DNA of 64,000 bases from Anthoceros angustus (Eukaryota > Streptophyta > Anthocerotopsida > Anthocerotales > Anthocerotaceae), in contig MU008171.1 of assembly GCA_010909165.1 (NCBI GenBank), positions 682,001 through 746,000 on the forward strand, given 5' to 3'. Made by a program: the position numbers and the translations under genes. The notes below the pieces were generated by a model that searched no databases, was not told the DNA's origin, and worked only from the letters and a program-made list of their open reading frames with translations. Below, in pieces: positions 34,283 to 46,691 of this stretch (positions are counted from its first letter, which is position 1; every line of letters starts with the position of its first letter).

Positions 34283-35055
34283 CAACCCCAAACCCACACC
34301 ACCACACCTCAATTCACTCACAGCCCAGAAGGACGACGCATCGAGCACCTCCTGCTGCCCTGCCCCCAAATTGCTCGTCCTGCACAGATCTTTGTTACCG
34401 CCTGAAGCTCTGGCGACTGTCCCGGCTCCGTTGACGTTAACGGAACACCCTTCACGCACACAGCCCACAGTCACGAATGGGGTTAAACGCCCTTCTATTC
34501 TTTAAAGTTGCGCCGTGTTGGCGAAACTGGCCTTATCCGCTGCGAGGGGCATATCTTTCCCTGCCGCGCTAGCGTTTGATTCTGCGGATTGCCAGACACA
34601 GCCAGGCTGCTTGCATCCCTGCACTGCCCATTTCGGGCGCAGTCGGATTCCTCTCCTGCATCACGCGCTGCTGCTGTTGAGGACGTTTGACTTTTCTGTG
34701 ATGCTGACAATTTTGTTAAATTCATGAGCGTAGTTGGAGGCGAAAGTGGGTGCTGCTCCTCTCCCGCATTCTGTCATGCTTGCAATTCAGTGTGGGATGG
34801 AGCGAGGCTGGGCTCAGAAATTCCACAGTAGGCTGATGGTTAGCTGAGATTGTTGGGAGGCATTTTGGAGTCAAGGGTAAGTTCCTATTCCTGTCGCACG
34901 ATTTTGGCTAGTATGGCTATAGGTGCTTCGGATATGTAGAAGGTGTGGAGCGAAGTTAGAGTGAAGGCTCATGAGCCGCCCGTGCTGTCAGCATACAGAA
35001 TAAGCAACTGGTGCCGCCTGTTAGCTGCCAGAAAGGAGGGAATTCGGTGGCGGAT
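34283..35055. promoter_or_regulatory. Shared upstream region of CSN5 and the zinc-ribbon gene
   Basis: About 770 bp separate two outward-facing start codons, so both promoters and both 5' leaders must lie here. No TATA box stands out on either side. Whether the two genes are co-regulated cannot be told from sequence. Confidence 0.5.
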
Positions 35056-36355
35056 ATGATGGCTCTCTCCATGGGCGTGAGCTGGCAAAAATTGGGGCAT
35101 TGCAGGACTGCATTCGGTGGATTAGGGGACAAAAATGGCCCTACCGCGTGCAGCAACCCACAGGAATGCTGTTTCTCTGTGAACCGCTCTCTAAAGCAAA
35201 TAGTCCAAGCTAGGGCTTTGAGGGTGACGCTCTCAGGAAAGGGAGCTGATGTTGCTGCTGTGATAGGCAGATCACAATCCGCATCTGTGGCACCTGGCAG
35301 TATCTTTTTCGGTTCCAATGCGTTGCGGAGGGGGCTGCTGTACACTCCGCTGCCTGTGCTTAAGAGCACAACTGTGTATAGGGTAGTAAGGGCTCAAGTA
35401 CGGTTGGATCCAGGGGGTGGCGGACCAGATGAAAATGGAATCGGTCGAATTGTTTTCAATCTGGCCTTCGCAGGGGGATTGACTTATTTGACACTGACTG
35501 GCAAGCTTGGATGGGTTTTCGATGCGATCATCTCCCTCTGGGTGTGTTTCCTTTCCCAAAAGAATACGGAAGCCTCATTCTGTGAATATGGTGGGAGAGA
35601 TGTTGTACGCGACGTCTCCACTCCAGTTTGTCTGCGGAACATGGCTAAGCTTTGTGTCTGATTCCCTTTCAGCTTTTAGCAGCGATTGTACCAATCGTGG
35701 GAGTTGTGGCCTTCCTATGGTTTGCCGAGCGGGAGATAGTTAGAGGGGCTGTGAGTTTCATCTTCCATGATCACTTGTGTCCCTCCCTTTGTTCACCTGA
35801 CTATTTCTGTGATTTTTTAACACCTCCTTTTCCTGCCGACCTGCAGTGCCCCAATTGTGGGAATGAGTTCCAAGTCTTCGAGTAAGGGTTGATACCTCAT
35901 CTGTTCCTGGGTTTTGACGCCTGTTTGCGGTAGTTACCTGAGCAAATTGGCTGTCATAGGTTCACGGTGAAGGACGGTGACCAACGATGCCCATTTTGCA
36001 GCCAACCATTCAAAGGTAGGTGCATACATCTAGGTGTCGGAGACTATGACTTTGCCCGATTTTCTCCCGCATTTTGTTTGCCTCACTAACTTTGTTGTGC
36101 ATATGCAGTTGAAAACAAGCAGTTCGTACGAGAAGGTCCTCAATTTTCTGAACGACAGCAGTACGGTGGTTTCAATCCTTTTGGTTTTGGACGACGGAGT
36201 CCAGACAAAGACACAAAAGGTATGAGGTGTAGCACGCTCTCTGTGAAGCCCCCTGCTTCTGGCTAATATTTGTACGGAAGGCCTGACCCAACTGTTGATC
36301 AGATCCATCTGGAGTCATTGTAGACATCGAAGCGGAGGTGAAGGACAGGGATTGA
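35056..36355 (+). CDS. Plastid-predicted membrane protein with C-terminal zinc ribbon, function unknown
   Basis: Six exons: 35056-35541, 35673-35750, 35847-35881, 35960-36015, 36109-36219 and 36303-36355, giving 272 residues. The first roughly 70 residues are Ser/Ala/Arg/Lys-rich and low in acidic residues, like a chloroplast transit peptide. A hydrophobic pair follows, about 130-162 (IVFNLAFAGGLTYLTLTG and on) and 163-180 (LLAAIVPIVGVVAFLWFA), suggesting a two-helix membrane hairpin. Then comes a zinc ribbon: CPNC at about 189-192 and CPFC at about 210-213. The acidic end reads VIVDIEAEVKDRD. I believe this is a plant-conserved family of unknown function, but I cannot name it. The start is the first in-frame ATG; an adjacent second ATG is equally possible. 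The gene converges on the histidine kinase gene, with 316 bp between stop codons. Confidence 0.75.
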
Positions 36356-36671
36356 AAAGTACTCGGTTAGTGTTTATCTTGTTTGATGAGAAATTCTGAG
36401 TTGGCCAGATGAATGGTGGTCATGGCTCTATCTTCTACCTATGTAGCGTCTCCTGAACCACGCCCTTCGGACCTCCCTCTCACCCAATGGGTTTACTAAG
36501 GACCTGCCTGCCCGGAGAGACGCAGCACTTACTAGGCCTCGTTGTTGGGGACAGCATACATGGGATGGTGCAAAGTGATGTCTGTTTCACTGTGAAGGTC
36601 TCAAGATTCCTACTTTCTCAGGAACATGTCCTGTCAACCTGCTTCACCAGAGTTGGTGTAATCGGTAGAAT
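36356..36671. terminator. Convergent 3' ends
   Basis: The zinc-ribbon gene (+) and the histidine kinase gene (-) end 316 bp apart. Both 3' UTRs and polyadenylation regions must share this space and may overlap. No specific poly(A) signal can be assigned confidently. Confidence 0.4.
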
Positions 36672-39600
36672 TTAGTGTGGATTGCGTTGGCTTGTCTGTA
36701 TATGTTCATGAATGTCGATCAAGTGATTCAAGGTGGCTGGCTGGATTGGTTGGATTTCTTTCTCTGTTAAAGCTGGCTGGATTGGTCGGATTCCTTTTTC
36801 TGTTAAAGCAGGAGGTGTCTCCGTGTCTGGAGTTCTAGGGCCGAAGATAGATACCATTGTCTCGTAGAACTGCCGTTCATCGAGTGGTTTTGTGATGTAG
36901 CCATCCATTCCAGAATCCTCACACTTGAAACGATTGGCACCAAACACATCAGCTGTCAACGCAACAATGGCGAGCCTGTCCAACTTGACGGGTTGTGCTC
37001 GCGTCGTATCCCTCGTTGATTCCCCAAGTTCTCCTCGAGCTTCTAGAGCGCGGATCCTCTCAGTGGCTTCATAGCTGTAGTGAACGAAGAGCAAATTGTC
37101 AAGCTTGAACAAGGTCATCTTATGGGCAAGTGAGTTTAGATTGGAGGAGTAGCTAACCCATCCATTTCAGGCATCTGGATGTCCATCAAAACCGCATCGA
37201 AGTCTCGTGACTCTTTCAACTTGTCGATGGCACGCTGGCCGCCGTCCACTGCCACAGCAGCAGCTGCGTATCGTTCGAGCATTCTCTTTGCGACAAGACG
37301 ATTCACCATGTTGTCGTCCACCACCTGAAAACAGTAGTTTAGATCAGGGTAAGAAAAGGTTCGCCCCAGCGGCAGTTCGCTTCTGGGACGAGGTGGCGGA
37401 AAACGTACCAAGAACCGGCGGCCTGTCAAAAGCGCTGTTAAACTCTTCTTTACAGATATCTTCTCCAAGGTCGCTGCCCTAGATAGTGATGGCCTTTCTT
37501 CATGCGCAGGACTACTTACCTTCAGACACAAAGGAGTACAGTTGATAAATCAATGTTCCTCTGCTGTGGTTTGTGACTCCGATGTGGTTAGAATTCTCAC
37601 CTGTGCCAACGATGCCACCAAAGTCGACACCTTGACAGGTTTAAATAACCTACTTGCAAATCCCATCTGCTCCAATTCAGAGTCTTGATGCTCAGCTTTA
37701 CAGGTAAGAAGCATCATGCAGGGAAGCCGTCCCACCTTCACATCTTCTGAGGACTTTTCTCTGACCAAGTATCGAGCATCACCAGGCTTATGACTCTGTA
37801 GAAACCTACCAAGCTCTAGGCCAGTGTTCTTTCCGAAGGCGTCCACATCTACCTGAATCACAGAACTGACTCAGGCCAGAATTTACTTAGCTCACCAGAC
37901 CTGATAGAACCTCGACACCTTGTGCAGAAAGTCTATGAGCTTGAAAAACTCACAAGGATGACCTCACATCTGCCAGCTGGAGAGGAGATCTGATTCGAAC
38001 CAGAGTCACGTCCCTTGTTTTCACTGCTGGAAGGCTGTCCAGTTTCCGTTCTGCTTGCGAAGTTCAGGAAAATAGGTTTCCTGGCTCCAAGGGGCGAAAG
38101 TTCATCATCAGCGTTCGAGGATTGGTTCCGGCCCACAATTCGTGTGCGCGGTCGTGTTGGTGAAGGACTCAGGCTGTTATCCGTGTAGAAGTTGTCTGAT
38201 GCTTCCCATGATCCCCTCGGGACATCCACGTTGAATGAATTGGGTGTGGTTTGTTTTGAAGCCCTCCTGGATACATAAACCTGAAGGCTTTGAGCCAGAC
38301 TGGCAAGGTGGTCAGGTGGGATTTCCATGTCCAGGAACCTTCGATAGTAATCACCGATAAAGTCAACCACCCGATTTGGATCCCCTACTGAGCGGCATAC
38401 GATGCCCAATTTCCTGAGCAAAGTTTGCATCACCTGAAATGCACGCAGTCGTCTTGAGAACAACATCTGTTGCGAAAGGCCAGATACATAGCCAACGAAG
38501 GAGCAGAGTCTTACAATTCGCCTCAAGGGAATGCCATCAACAAGCACGATTGTTTTTCCCTGAATGCCAGCAATTGCACCTGGGTCGACACCATAGTTCC
38601 TGGTCACGTCACTGGCCACTCCTTCCTTCGGGACATTGAACTTCACCTCGAACTCAAATGTGGTTCCCACTCCAAGTCGAGTGACATACTTCAAATCCCC
38701 ACCCATCATGTGGACCTGAAGTTGTTCTGCACCTATCAGAACGACCCGTCCAGCCAAATTCCAAACGAACATAAAGCTTCTGCTCTACATACTCACAATT
38801 TGGCGGGAGATAGACAAACCGATGCCGGTACCACCATACTTCCGTGACGTGCCGCTGTCTGCCTACAAACACAGCCCCATCAGATTGCGTCCAGGAGTCA
38901 AATTATACATCTCCCTCTTGACAGCCATCCTGCATACCTGCATGAAAGGCTGAAATATCCGAATTTGAGCATCAGCAGCGATTCCGGTGCCGGTGTCCTC
39001 ACAAACAACGAGTAAACGCACACTCCGTTCCTGGTCAGCGGCTGGATCAGATGCAGCATCCGCCAACAGTATGTCGATGCCGCTTTGATCAGCATTGCCC
39101 ACACCTGGATTGTTTGAGCTCATGCTTGTTCTCGAGCTCTCAGCTGTGCGTATAGCACAAGGCCGCCTTGCCTTAAAGCCCTTCGGGCTCACTTCAGTGC
39201 TGAATTTTGCACTTGTGGCATGGCTGCTTGTTCCTTTGGGGCTCGCCTCAGGACTGGAAGAACCATGCACAGCGAAGCTGTGCTCAAAACCTGATCCTGG
39301 GCTCCGACTATAGTCCCTGGAGCCAGGAGAGGTTTTAGATCTGTTGAGAATGTAGTTCCAGCTGTTCCGACTATCAGCAGCTTCGACCCCACTGAGCGAG
39401 TCATAACACAACAGCGTTGAGTCCCCTGTTACTGAACTTGATTCCTGAGAGTCGGTTCCGAAGGAATGCTGGAAATTTGTGGGGATGTCGATGGTGACTC
39501 GAGAGACGTAATCCGAGGAGCCCTGCGGCACCTCCAAATCCTTGCTGGCTTTGCTTTTCCCGAAGGACGATCTTCTCCTCAAGTTGCCTTTCCGAGCAAA

Positions 39601-42134
39601 CCTCAGCCCTGGGAGCAGAAATCCTCGAGCTTCATCATCCTCTTCAGACCTTGGGCATTTGGCTGAGTCTTGGTAGACACTGATGCGGAGGAGCACGTGA
39701 CCAGTAGCAGTAAATTTGATAGCATTCCCTGACATTCATTCACCGGCTTCAGAAACAGGCCATCCTGACTCGGACCATGTAAAAAACAATCCCTCTGGTT
39801 GATAAATTGAAGTACCCAAGAGGTTAACAAGCACTTGTCGGAGTCGTCCAGGATCACCCTCCAAGATGTCTGGTACATCGTCGTCAACCAATGCCGCAAC
39901 TGGAAGGTAGAGTTTTCCATAGCAAATTTACTCCAAACAGCGAGGTGATCTATGTCCCAAAAAAAAAGGATCACATTCTGTGGCTAAGAGGATAGCAGCT
40001 CGCACCTTCCAACCTCGTCTCCCTCACTTTTGCCCGGAAGACATCCATTGCCTCCTCGACCAGCATTCGGATGTGAAATTCACTGTTGTCCAGGATCATG
40101 TGGCCAGATTGGATTTTAGCCAGATCCAGGACGTCATTGATGAGGGAAACCAAAGCAGCAGCACTTGAGTGGGCTGTCGTTGCGTATTCCAGCTGCTGCG
40201 TGTTTAACTTTGTCTCCAACAGCGAGACTAGCATTCCTGTCCAGATCCAAAACTGTCATGAAGAACCCTGTTCTTATCTGTAAAGGTGGTGTTTCTAAAA
40301 TCATGTGCTGAATGTAGAACAGGAGCAACCTGCACGAACTACGGGTTAGGAGGTGAGCAAGCTTTGCCACACACGTTACCAAGCACGCCATTCATAGGTG
40401 TCCGGATCTCATGAGAAACTGTCGTCAGGAAATTCGTCTTGGTGTGATTCGCCACCTCAGCCTCTGTCTTCAAAGCCTCCATCCTCGCATAGTTCTCTTC
40501 CAGTTTTTCCATTTGATTGCTAGCCGCCCACACAATGTAACCGACTAGTACCACTAAAACAGTGAACATCAATCCCCAGGACAAAGAGTACCAGCCCCAA
40601 CCAGAAAAGCTGCTTCCTAATCTGCATATACAGAGCATTACTTAACCTCAAGAAACGAACTAGCAAGAACGGTCATCTCCTCTCTACCACGGTTTCGACA
40701 GAGCAACAAGATTGCATGGGGAATCAACCTGCAGAGGGCAGTGTAATGTCGAAAGGGATCACCAAAATCCAAGGGAATGAGGCAAGTAGAATCCCCGACC
40801 TCCATGCTCGTATATCCAATGGCTTCTCCCTTGTTTGCACGGAGTGAGCTGCCAGCTTTGTAAAGGGGTATAGACTTTGAAAAGTCTGTGATGTCATACA
40901 CCTCGAAAAGGAAATCAATGCCTGCAACACAATGCAGTTGCTTAGACCATCGAGTGCCAGAAAGGCACTGAGTTGTAAATTCGAACACACAGCACATCGC
41001 GAATGTTTAAGTGCTTGCTCGACAAGAGAGTTACCGGGATTTTGGAGCTGCTGGAGGAGGTTGGCAACAAGTGCTTCAAAATCGAAAGCACACGTAACCG
41101 CACCCAGCAGAGATGCTTCTACGCTAGCCTTGTTAGCATTAGCATCTGGCTCGTGTTTAAAGACAGGGAAGAGAACAGCTGGATAAACAACATCTGACAG
41201 TGAGCATCTGCGTGAAGAACGTAAAAGCATTGCGAATCAGCGTGCGGTGCAGACTATGGTGCACATTTAGCACAAGAGTCAGGGTAGGGACGTACCAATT
41301 CCTGCATGCCCATCCAGTATCAAGGAGTAAGGCACTGTCATGACATCAGCATGGACCTGATAAATTCCCTCAAAGGCATCATAGTTTTCTGGCAACGAGA
41401 GCATGTCATAACCGATGAAAGGAGCTCCTGCCGTGTTGGAATACACGACAGCCAGGTAAAAAGGCTGTGTAGCCCGAGCTGCATCCGTCATGATGTCTTT
41501 GATAATCAGCCCCGTTGATGTTTCAAACGAAGGCCTGTAGAAACAAGGAGAACGTTGGTAGCGGGCCACACAGAAACCATGAACTCTCCACAGAACATCA
41601 GCAAGGCGGCAGGAGAAAATAGGCACCTGCCAGCTAGGCTGACATATTGTGCAAATGTGAGACTGAGAAGCAGCGGGTGAGCATAGCTTGTCTCATCAGA
41701 AAACCTTCGGAAGATGCTGGGAGTCAAGCTGTTGGTGGCATTGTAGCTCCCGAAGACCAGAACGAGCTCTGTGAACGTCTGGCAAACCACTTCCACTGCT
41801 GGATTAGGGTTGAGGAAGTGACGAGAGGCACGGCATCTGCTGAATTGTCCATGCACACCAGGTAAGCTCAAAGAAAATGTCACACCTTGGCTATGTTCTT
41901 GTTCACCACAACCTGATCCTCAAGCAAGCTAGCTCGCTCATCGCACCAGGACTGGAGGTCTCGTTTCTTGCTGCGCTCCAGAGATTGTTTACGGCTCCAC
42001 GCAATCAACGGCACCGCGATCACGCCCATGACGATCCAGGCTAGGAGAAACCTGTGCATCCAGCCTTTGCGCGCGCCGATGCTTCTCGATCTGGCCTTCC
42101 CTAACAGAGCTCTCAGATCTGCGGGCGTCCACAT
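36672..42134 (-). CDS. CHASE-domain hybrid histidine kinase (cytokinin-receptor type)
   Basis: A membrane sensor kinase that binds cytokinin through CHASE and passes phosphate from His to Asp and then to phosphotransfer proteins. Sixteen exons join in frame: 42134-41886, 41778-41627, 41534-41296, 41193-41035, 40921-40729, 40621-40380, 40236-40006, 39899-39816, 39728-38938, 38862-38797, 38715-38515, 38433-37954, 37852-37601, 37519-37409, 37324-37158 and 37074-36672, giving 1339 residues. Domains: transmembrane helix about 29-46; CHASE about 70-325 (IFRRFSDETSYAHPLLLSL, GAVTCAFDFEALVANLLQQL); transmembrane helix about 343-364; HisKA with His401 in TTVSHEIRTPMNGVLG; ATPase N box NAIKF at about 517, G1 DTGTGI at about 761, G2 GGTGIGL at about 790; a degenerate receiver; and a true receiver with Asp1153/1154 and phosphoacceptor Asp1198 in MDIQMPEMDG. 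About 200 Ser-rich residues are inserted between the N box and G1. CHASE retains the Asp (GYDML) and Thr (VMTVPY) aligned with ligand-contacting residues of AHK4. Confidence 0.95.
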
Positions 42135-42186
42135 TATGAGAGCTGCGCATGACCATCGCTGCCCAGGAGCCTGTCTGCTGCTGCAT
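41989..42186 (-). other. Possible overlapping upstream ORF of the histidine kinase
   Basis: An ATG at 42186-42184, 50 bases before the kinase ATG and out of frame with it, opens a 65-codon frame (MQQQTGSWAAMVMRSSHNVD...) that runs past the kinase start. If the mRNA leader includes this ATG, scanning ribosomes would meet it first. That could reduce translation of the kinase. The transcription start is unknown, so this remains a possibility. Confidence 0.35.
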
Positions 42187-42823
42187 GGCGGTTCCTGTGG
42201 CCTAGCTTCTTCTCCTCCCGCCACTTCCAGGAATAGCTGAAACAGCAGGTGTGTACAATTCTTGTGGCAAGTCTTGGATGTTCAGCAGGACAAACAAGGC
42301 TCCAGGAGTGATATGCAAGCGAGGCCTTGATAACGGTCAACTGTGGCAGTGAAGAGAGGAGGCCCAAGGCCGTGAATCCAATCTATCCACGTAACGGGCC
42401 GCTAACGGTTTCCTACAGTACAGCATGGTTAGACCCGCCTACAATTGACGTGCCGTCTGAGCAAGAAAGGCGAGATGGGTTTGTACTCTTAGACAAGCTA
42501 ACAGCAGGCATAACCACCTCTCCATCCTCTGCCATGCTTCAGGTTTCCGTTCTGAGCAACATTTCATTCTTGTTATCGTCATCAACACAAGCGTGGTGCC
42601 TGCATGTATGTGTGTACCTGGTCCAACACAGTCTTGAACACTTTATTTCTTTACAGACATTGATGCTGAAGATGGGTGGCCAGATTCCACACGAAATCAA
42701 TAGTACTACGTAGGACTGTTCCTGAAGGCAATCTAGAGAGCCACTTGAGGCTAGATAGTTGGGACAAACTTTCTAAATTCGGGTACCAGGTTGCAATTCA
42801 CCGAGCTGGGAACCTTGATGTGG
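42135..42823. other. Spacer between FAH and the histidine kinase
   Basis: Both neighbours run leftward. The right part should contain the FAH 3' UTR and the left part the promoter and leader of the histidine kinase. No other gene is supported. Confidence 0.5.
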
Positions 42824-45065
42824 TCACCAAATTTTGAGTTTGGTGGTGCTGGGCGCAGCCACAGAGGCAGCTTTGTATTCTGTGGGTAGGGTGCCGAACA
42901 CTCTGTCCCACATGGTCCAGGTCATAACACCAAAGCCTTCAGATTGCACCTTGAAGTGATGGTTGAGGTGGTATCTCTGCACGGTGTCACCCGAGAGTGA
43001 GCTTACATCTACAGCTGCATCGGGATCCCAACAAACAAGAGAGTCCAGAGCTCCACATGCACATACAGACCTTCATCTTGCGTGATACTTCATTGAATGC
43101 AGAGCCAAAGTGGAGGAAGTAGTGTGTGAGGTCATAGCAGACGTAGCCAAAGAGCGCCCCTCCAAGCCCGGCTGCACCGACTGCCGCTGGGATTCTCAAA
43201 GTTCGAATGATGCCCCAGAGCTGCAAGGATATCCAGGGGATCTCAAACCCAACAACTAAGCAGCGAGTGGTTGGTAACAACAAGGCTTGTCACAGTGCAG
43301 CTGTAAGCTGTTGGACTTGGTTGGAGGCACCTACCACACACAGGATGACAAGAGTAAAAGCCGGAGGAAACACCAGGCGAGACCCATCCATGGGGTGCTT
43401 GTGGTGGAATCCATGGATAACATAATGGAAGGTGTTCCACCTGCACAAACACATTACGTCCAGCTCAGTCTGAGACCAGTCGTCGATAGCTTGCGGCATC
43501 GACATCCTCGGCACATAACAGAGCAGGAAGCTTTTAGTGGTAAAAACTTTACCAGTGGGTGGAAGTGGAAACGTGAAAGACGAAGCGATGCAAAGAGTAC
43601 TCGAGCAGTGTCCAGAGGAAGAGGCCGAAGAGGAAGGTGGGTAAAAGAGCTGGCGTGGGCAGGCCGGCGTGGAGGGAAAACAGCGCCATGGAAATTACGA
43701 CTGGAATCCACACTAGAGGGACGGCCCACCATTTTGTCTGCGTGAAGAACTGCACTCAGGGACCCACCGACAGGTCAGTGAGGTACGTTGGACAGGACAA
43801 CGCCTCCATTCCTGCTTAATCTACGTAGTCTTGAGGAGCTAAATTGGTTGCATGAGTAGATAAGCTGGTTACCTCGAGATAGTCGCTTTCGAAGAAACGA
43901 GGGACCTCTTTCCCAATCACCGGATCGTGCACCCAGGCGTCATACCTGTCGCCCAAGTACCCCACCTACAATAGCAGACGCTGGTCAGAGTTAGGACGGC
44001 AACCAAATCAAAAGCGTTGGCCCAGCTTCGTGCCGGACTGTGACTTCAGGAATTGTGGACAGCGCCAGCCAGCCCATCCCTGCTGTGCAGCCTTTGATGT
44101 CCAGGCAGGCGTAATCGGCCATGGGTGTACCTGACACACGATAGGCTTGCTCAAATCCACTTGGAACACATCGCCCTCGCCCTGGTCCTGGCCCTGGCCC
44201 TGGCCTTCACCTTGCTTGCGCTGGTATCCCAGGCCTCCTGCGTCCTTGAGAAGTGACCTGTTCCAGCCCACATGTACAGGAATCGCGATTTCAGCTGCAG
44301 GCCTTCCTAAAGGACCCGAACGAAATGCTGCGGACCTGTGTAAGAGCAGCTGTACCTGTCTGAGTGTGCACGGGAATCGGGTGACCCACCGGGCCGCTCC
44401 TGTTGCACACGGCCTACGATAAACTGTTCCAGCATCCTGAAAGCTGCCTTGCTGTGCGAATGCAGCTCTTCCTCCGACTCCGGGCTGCCTCCATCGAGCT
44501 CCTTCCCTCTTGCCCCTCTCTTCCCTCTCATCAAATCTCCTGCATCCTTCCCCTGCAGACAATTCAAGATCACCTGCACCGCACCGAGCACCGAGCACCG
44601 AGCACCGACTCAGAAGTCAGAACCTCCGACCCTCCAGAAAAAATATATATATACACCTGCCCTGTCCTAAACTTTTCATCATCCGCAGCAATCGCCTGCT
44701 CTCACATGGTAACCTCCGGGATGCGTCTCCAGGAACATGGTGACGTCGTAGACCTTGCCATCGACCACTATCCAGGCGTCGTCCGCGGTGCAGTGCTGCT
44801 CTATCTCCGCCAGGCTCACCACTCGCACGCCGCCCTTCCCTTCCTTGCCAGCGTCCCCCGCAACAGCAACAGCAACAGCAGCAGCAGCATCACCACCACC
44901 ACCTCCTTCCAATGCCGACGCAGCCTCCTGAGGTGCTCCCGCCTTCCCGCCGCCTTGCTGCAGCAGGCGGCCATTGGCATTGACAGCATTGGCAGCGGAT
45001 GCCGATTGCGGCGCCAGCGCCACGGTGATACCGCCCACAATGCTGGCACTAGCGCAGGGGGCCAT
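42824..45065 (-). CDS. FAH: Cytochrome b5-fused fatty acid 2-hydroxylase
   Basis: An endoplasmic-reticulum di-iron enzyme that 2-hydroxylates very-long-chain fatty acids of sphingolipids, drawing electrons through cytochrome b5. Eight exons: 45065-44706, 44573-44356, 44257-44131, 43965-43873, 43749-43553, 43440-43335, 43220-43071 and 42976-42824, giving 467 residues. Residues about 80-185 form a cytochrome b5 domain: AWIVVDGKVYDVTMFLETHP with HPGG heme His115, GKDAGDLM, and LHSHSKAAF supplying the second His (158 or 160) after a roughly 18-residue insert. Residues 236-467 are the hydroxylase: VGYLGDRYDAWVHDPV, WWAVPLVWIPVV, and His motifs HRFVFH, HYVIHGFHHKHPMDG, DLTHYFLHF and RYHLNHHF. Flowering-plant FAHs lack the b5 domain and recruit a separate b5; fungal and animal enzymes are fused. 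The Ala/Gly-rich first 75 residues have no assigned role. The acceptor of exon 3 is the least certain boundary. Confidence 0.93.
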
Positions 45066-46691
45066 GCCTACCCAAACAGCTGCCTAGCTAGCGCTAGCGA
45101 AGAGATCCTGTCAGAGGGTCAGAGAAAAGCAGCGGAGCCGATCGGAGCTCGCTGCAAGGCCGGTCCTTTCCTAGTTCCGAGCTTTCAGGCGGGGAGGGGG
45201 CTGGCCGCAGCTGGAGCCTGGGCCCGTGGTGGCAGAGGCCGCTCCACGCAGAGCCCTCCTAGGTAGACAGCCTCTACACTCCCCGGAAGGCGCGCAATTG
45301 CAAGGAGAGAGAAATGAAATCGTCTCGCCTCGTCCCTACGGCCTGCAGCAGCAATGAATTCGCACGACTGCACGGACCTGGCTGCGGGCCCGAGCCTGCT
45401 CCTACACGCCGCAGATTGACCAGACCGTCCTCGCCCAGCTGCTGTCTCCCTTATTGCCGTGGAAGCAGGCACAGCAGCGGCTGGTAGAAGGAAAGCCTGG
45501 AGCTGGAGCTGGAGCTGGAGCTGAGCTTCACGCAGCTTTACTTCAGTCGTGACTCTGGCACTGAGATCATAAAATCACGCTCGCATTGAAGAGAGGCAAA
45601 GTGGCGCGGGCGCTATTATACCTCTCAACCCACCTGGTTGCCCTCCTCGGGCTCGAACCTCGACCGCGGGTCAAGCAGCCGGGCTGGCTGCCTGCCTTTG
45701 ACATTACTATTACATACTATGTAGCATCTCGGCGTACACACACATCTCCACACACCGTCGCCACGGCTGCGACATCGCGCTTGGCCCTGCGTACAGGAAC
45801 TGTACGCTTCTCTGGGTTCGGGGAGTTCGATCGGGTCCTCCTGGTCCGGGATAACGACCTCACATGGCGTTGTCAGGTACCGATCGTATGCCCGCCAGAA
45901 GCCCAGCCCAACCCAACGTTCTTACCTGCACCCAGGCCGCTGCTGGCTGTGCAGTGTGCTGTGTGCAGTGTGCTGTGTGCAGTGTGCAGTGTGGGCACAA
46001 GCCGGACTCGGCCGCCGGTAGCCACCGATTCACACACCTGCTTGCAGGGTCGCGCATTGTAGGTAAGATAGATCATCAACTGCTTCTGTTCTGTTGTTAT
46101 GGGTGGATCGACTCCATCAGAAAGCCTTGACTCCTGTGGATCCATCATGTCCATGGCTCCCCATATCGATGCAGTGGCACCATCACGTAAAGGTCCGCGG
46201 CTGCCGTGTCCTCACCTCTTCCAGTCCTCCAGTCCTGCAACCGCGTGTTCTGCAAGCAGCAATCAGCAAGCAGCACGCTTAGCGTCCCCGGAGGCAGCCT
46301 ATCTCGAGTGCCTCCACTGTTGCATTAAATTAGCGTAATAAGTAGCTGCACCTACTACCTCCTCGTTCCATCAAAAGCCACCCACCTCTCCCCGCTTTTC
46401 CAACCGCCCCGGCTGGGCTGCTCCCCCGCTTCCGTGAAACGCGCATCACCTCCACCACCCAAGGGACGAAATGTATTTGAACCCCGTCCTGGAAGTGGAA
46501 CAGCGAAACCCGGGACTTGTGAGCCTGTTGCTTCCTTCAATCCTTCAGGCCGTCCGCGGAGGACTGGCTGTGAAGAAACACATCGTCTTTACTGCTCGGA
46601 TGAATGCGTGGATGTCGGTTTGAGCTCATGAACGACAATTTACGGTCTTTCAAGGGTTACAAACGGGGACATGTTGAGTGCATGCTCACAG
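45066..46691. other. Intergenic region upstream of FAH
   Basis: This region contains the FAH promoter and leader (right of 45065) and the 3' UTR of the alpha/beta hydrolase (left of 46692). A small GCTGGA repeat at about 45500-45525 and GTGTGCTGTGTGCAGT repeats at 45955-45995 are visible. No gene is supported. Confidence 0.45.

Noticed and set aside
43873..44598. Single long minus-strand frame spanning FAH exons 2-3 (197 codons)
   Set aside because: It reads the cytochrome b5 exon in the wrong frame; splicing restores GKDAGDLM and LHSHSKAAF.
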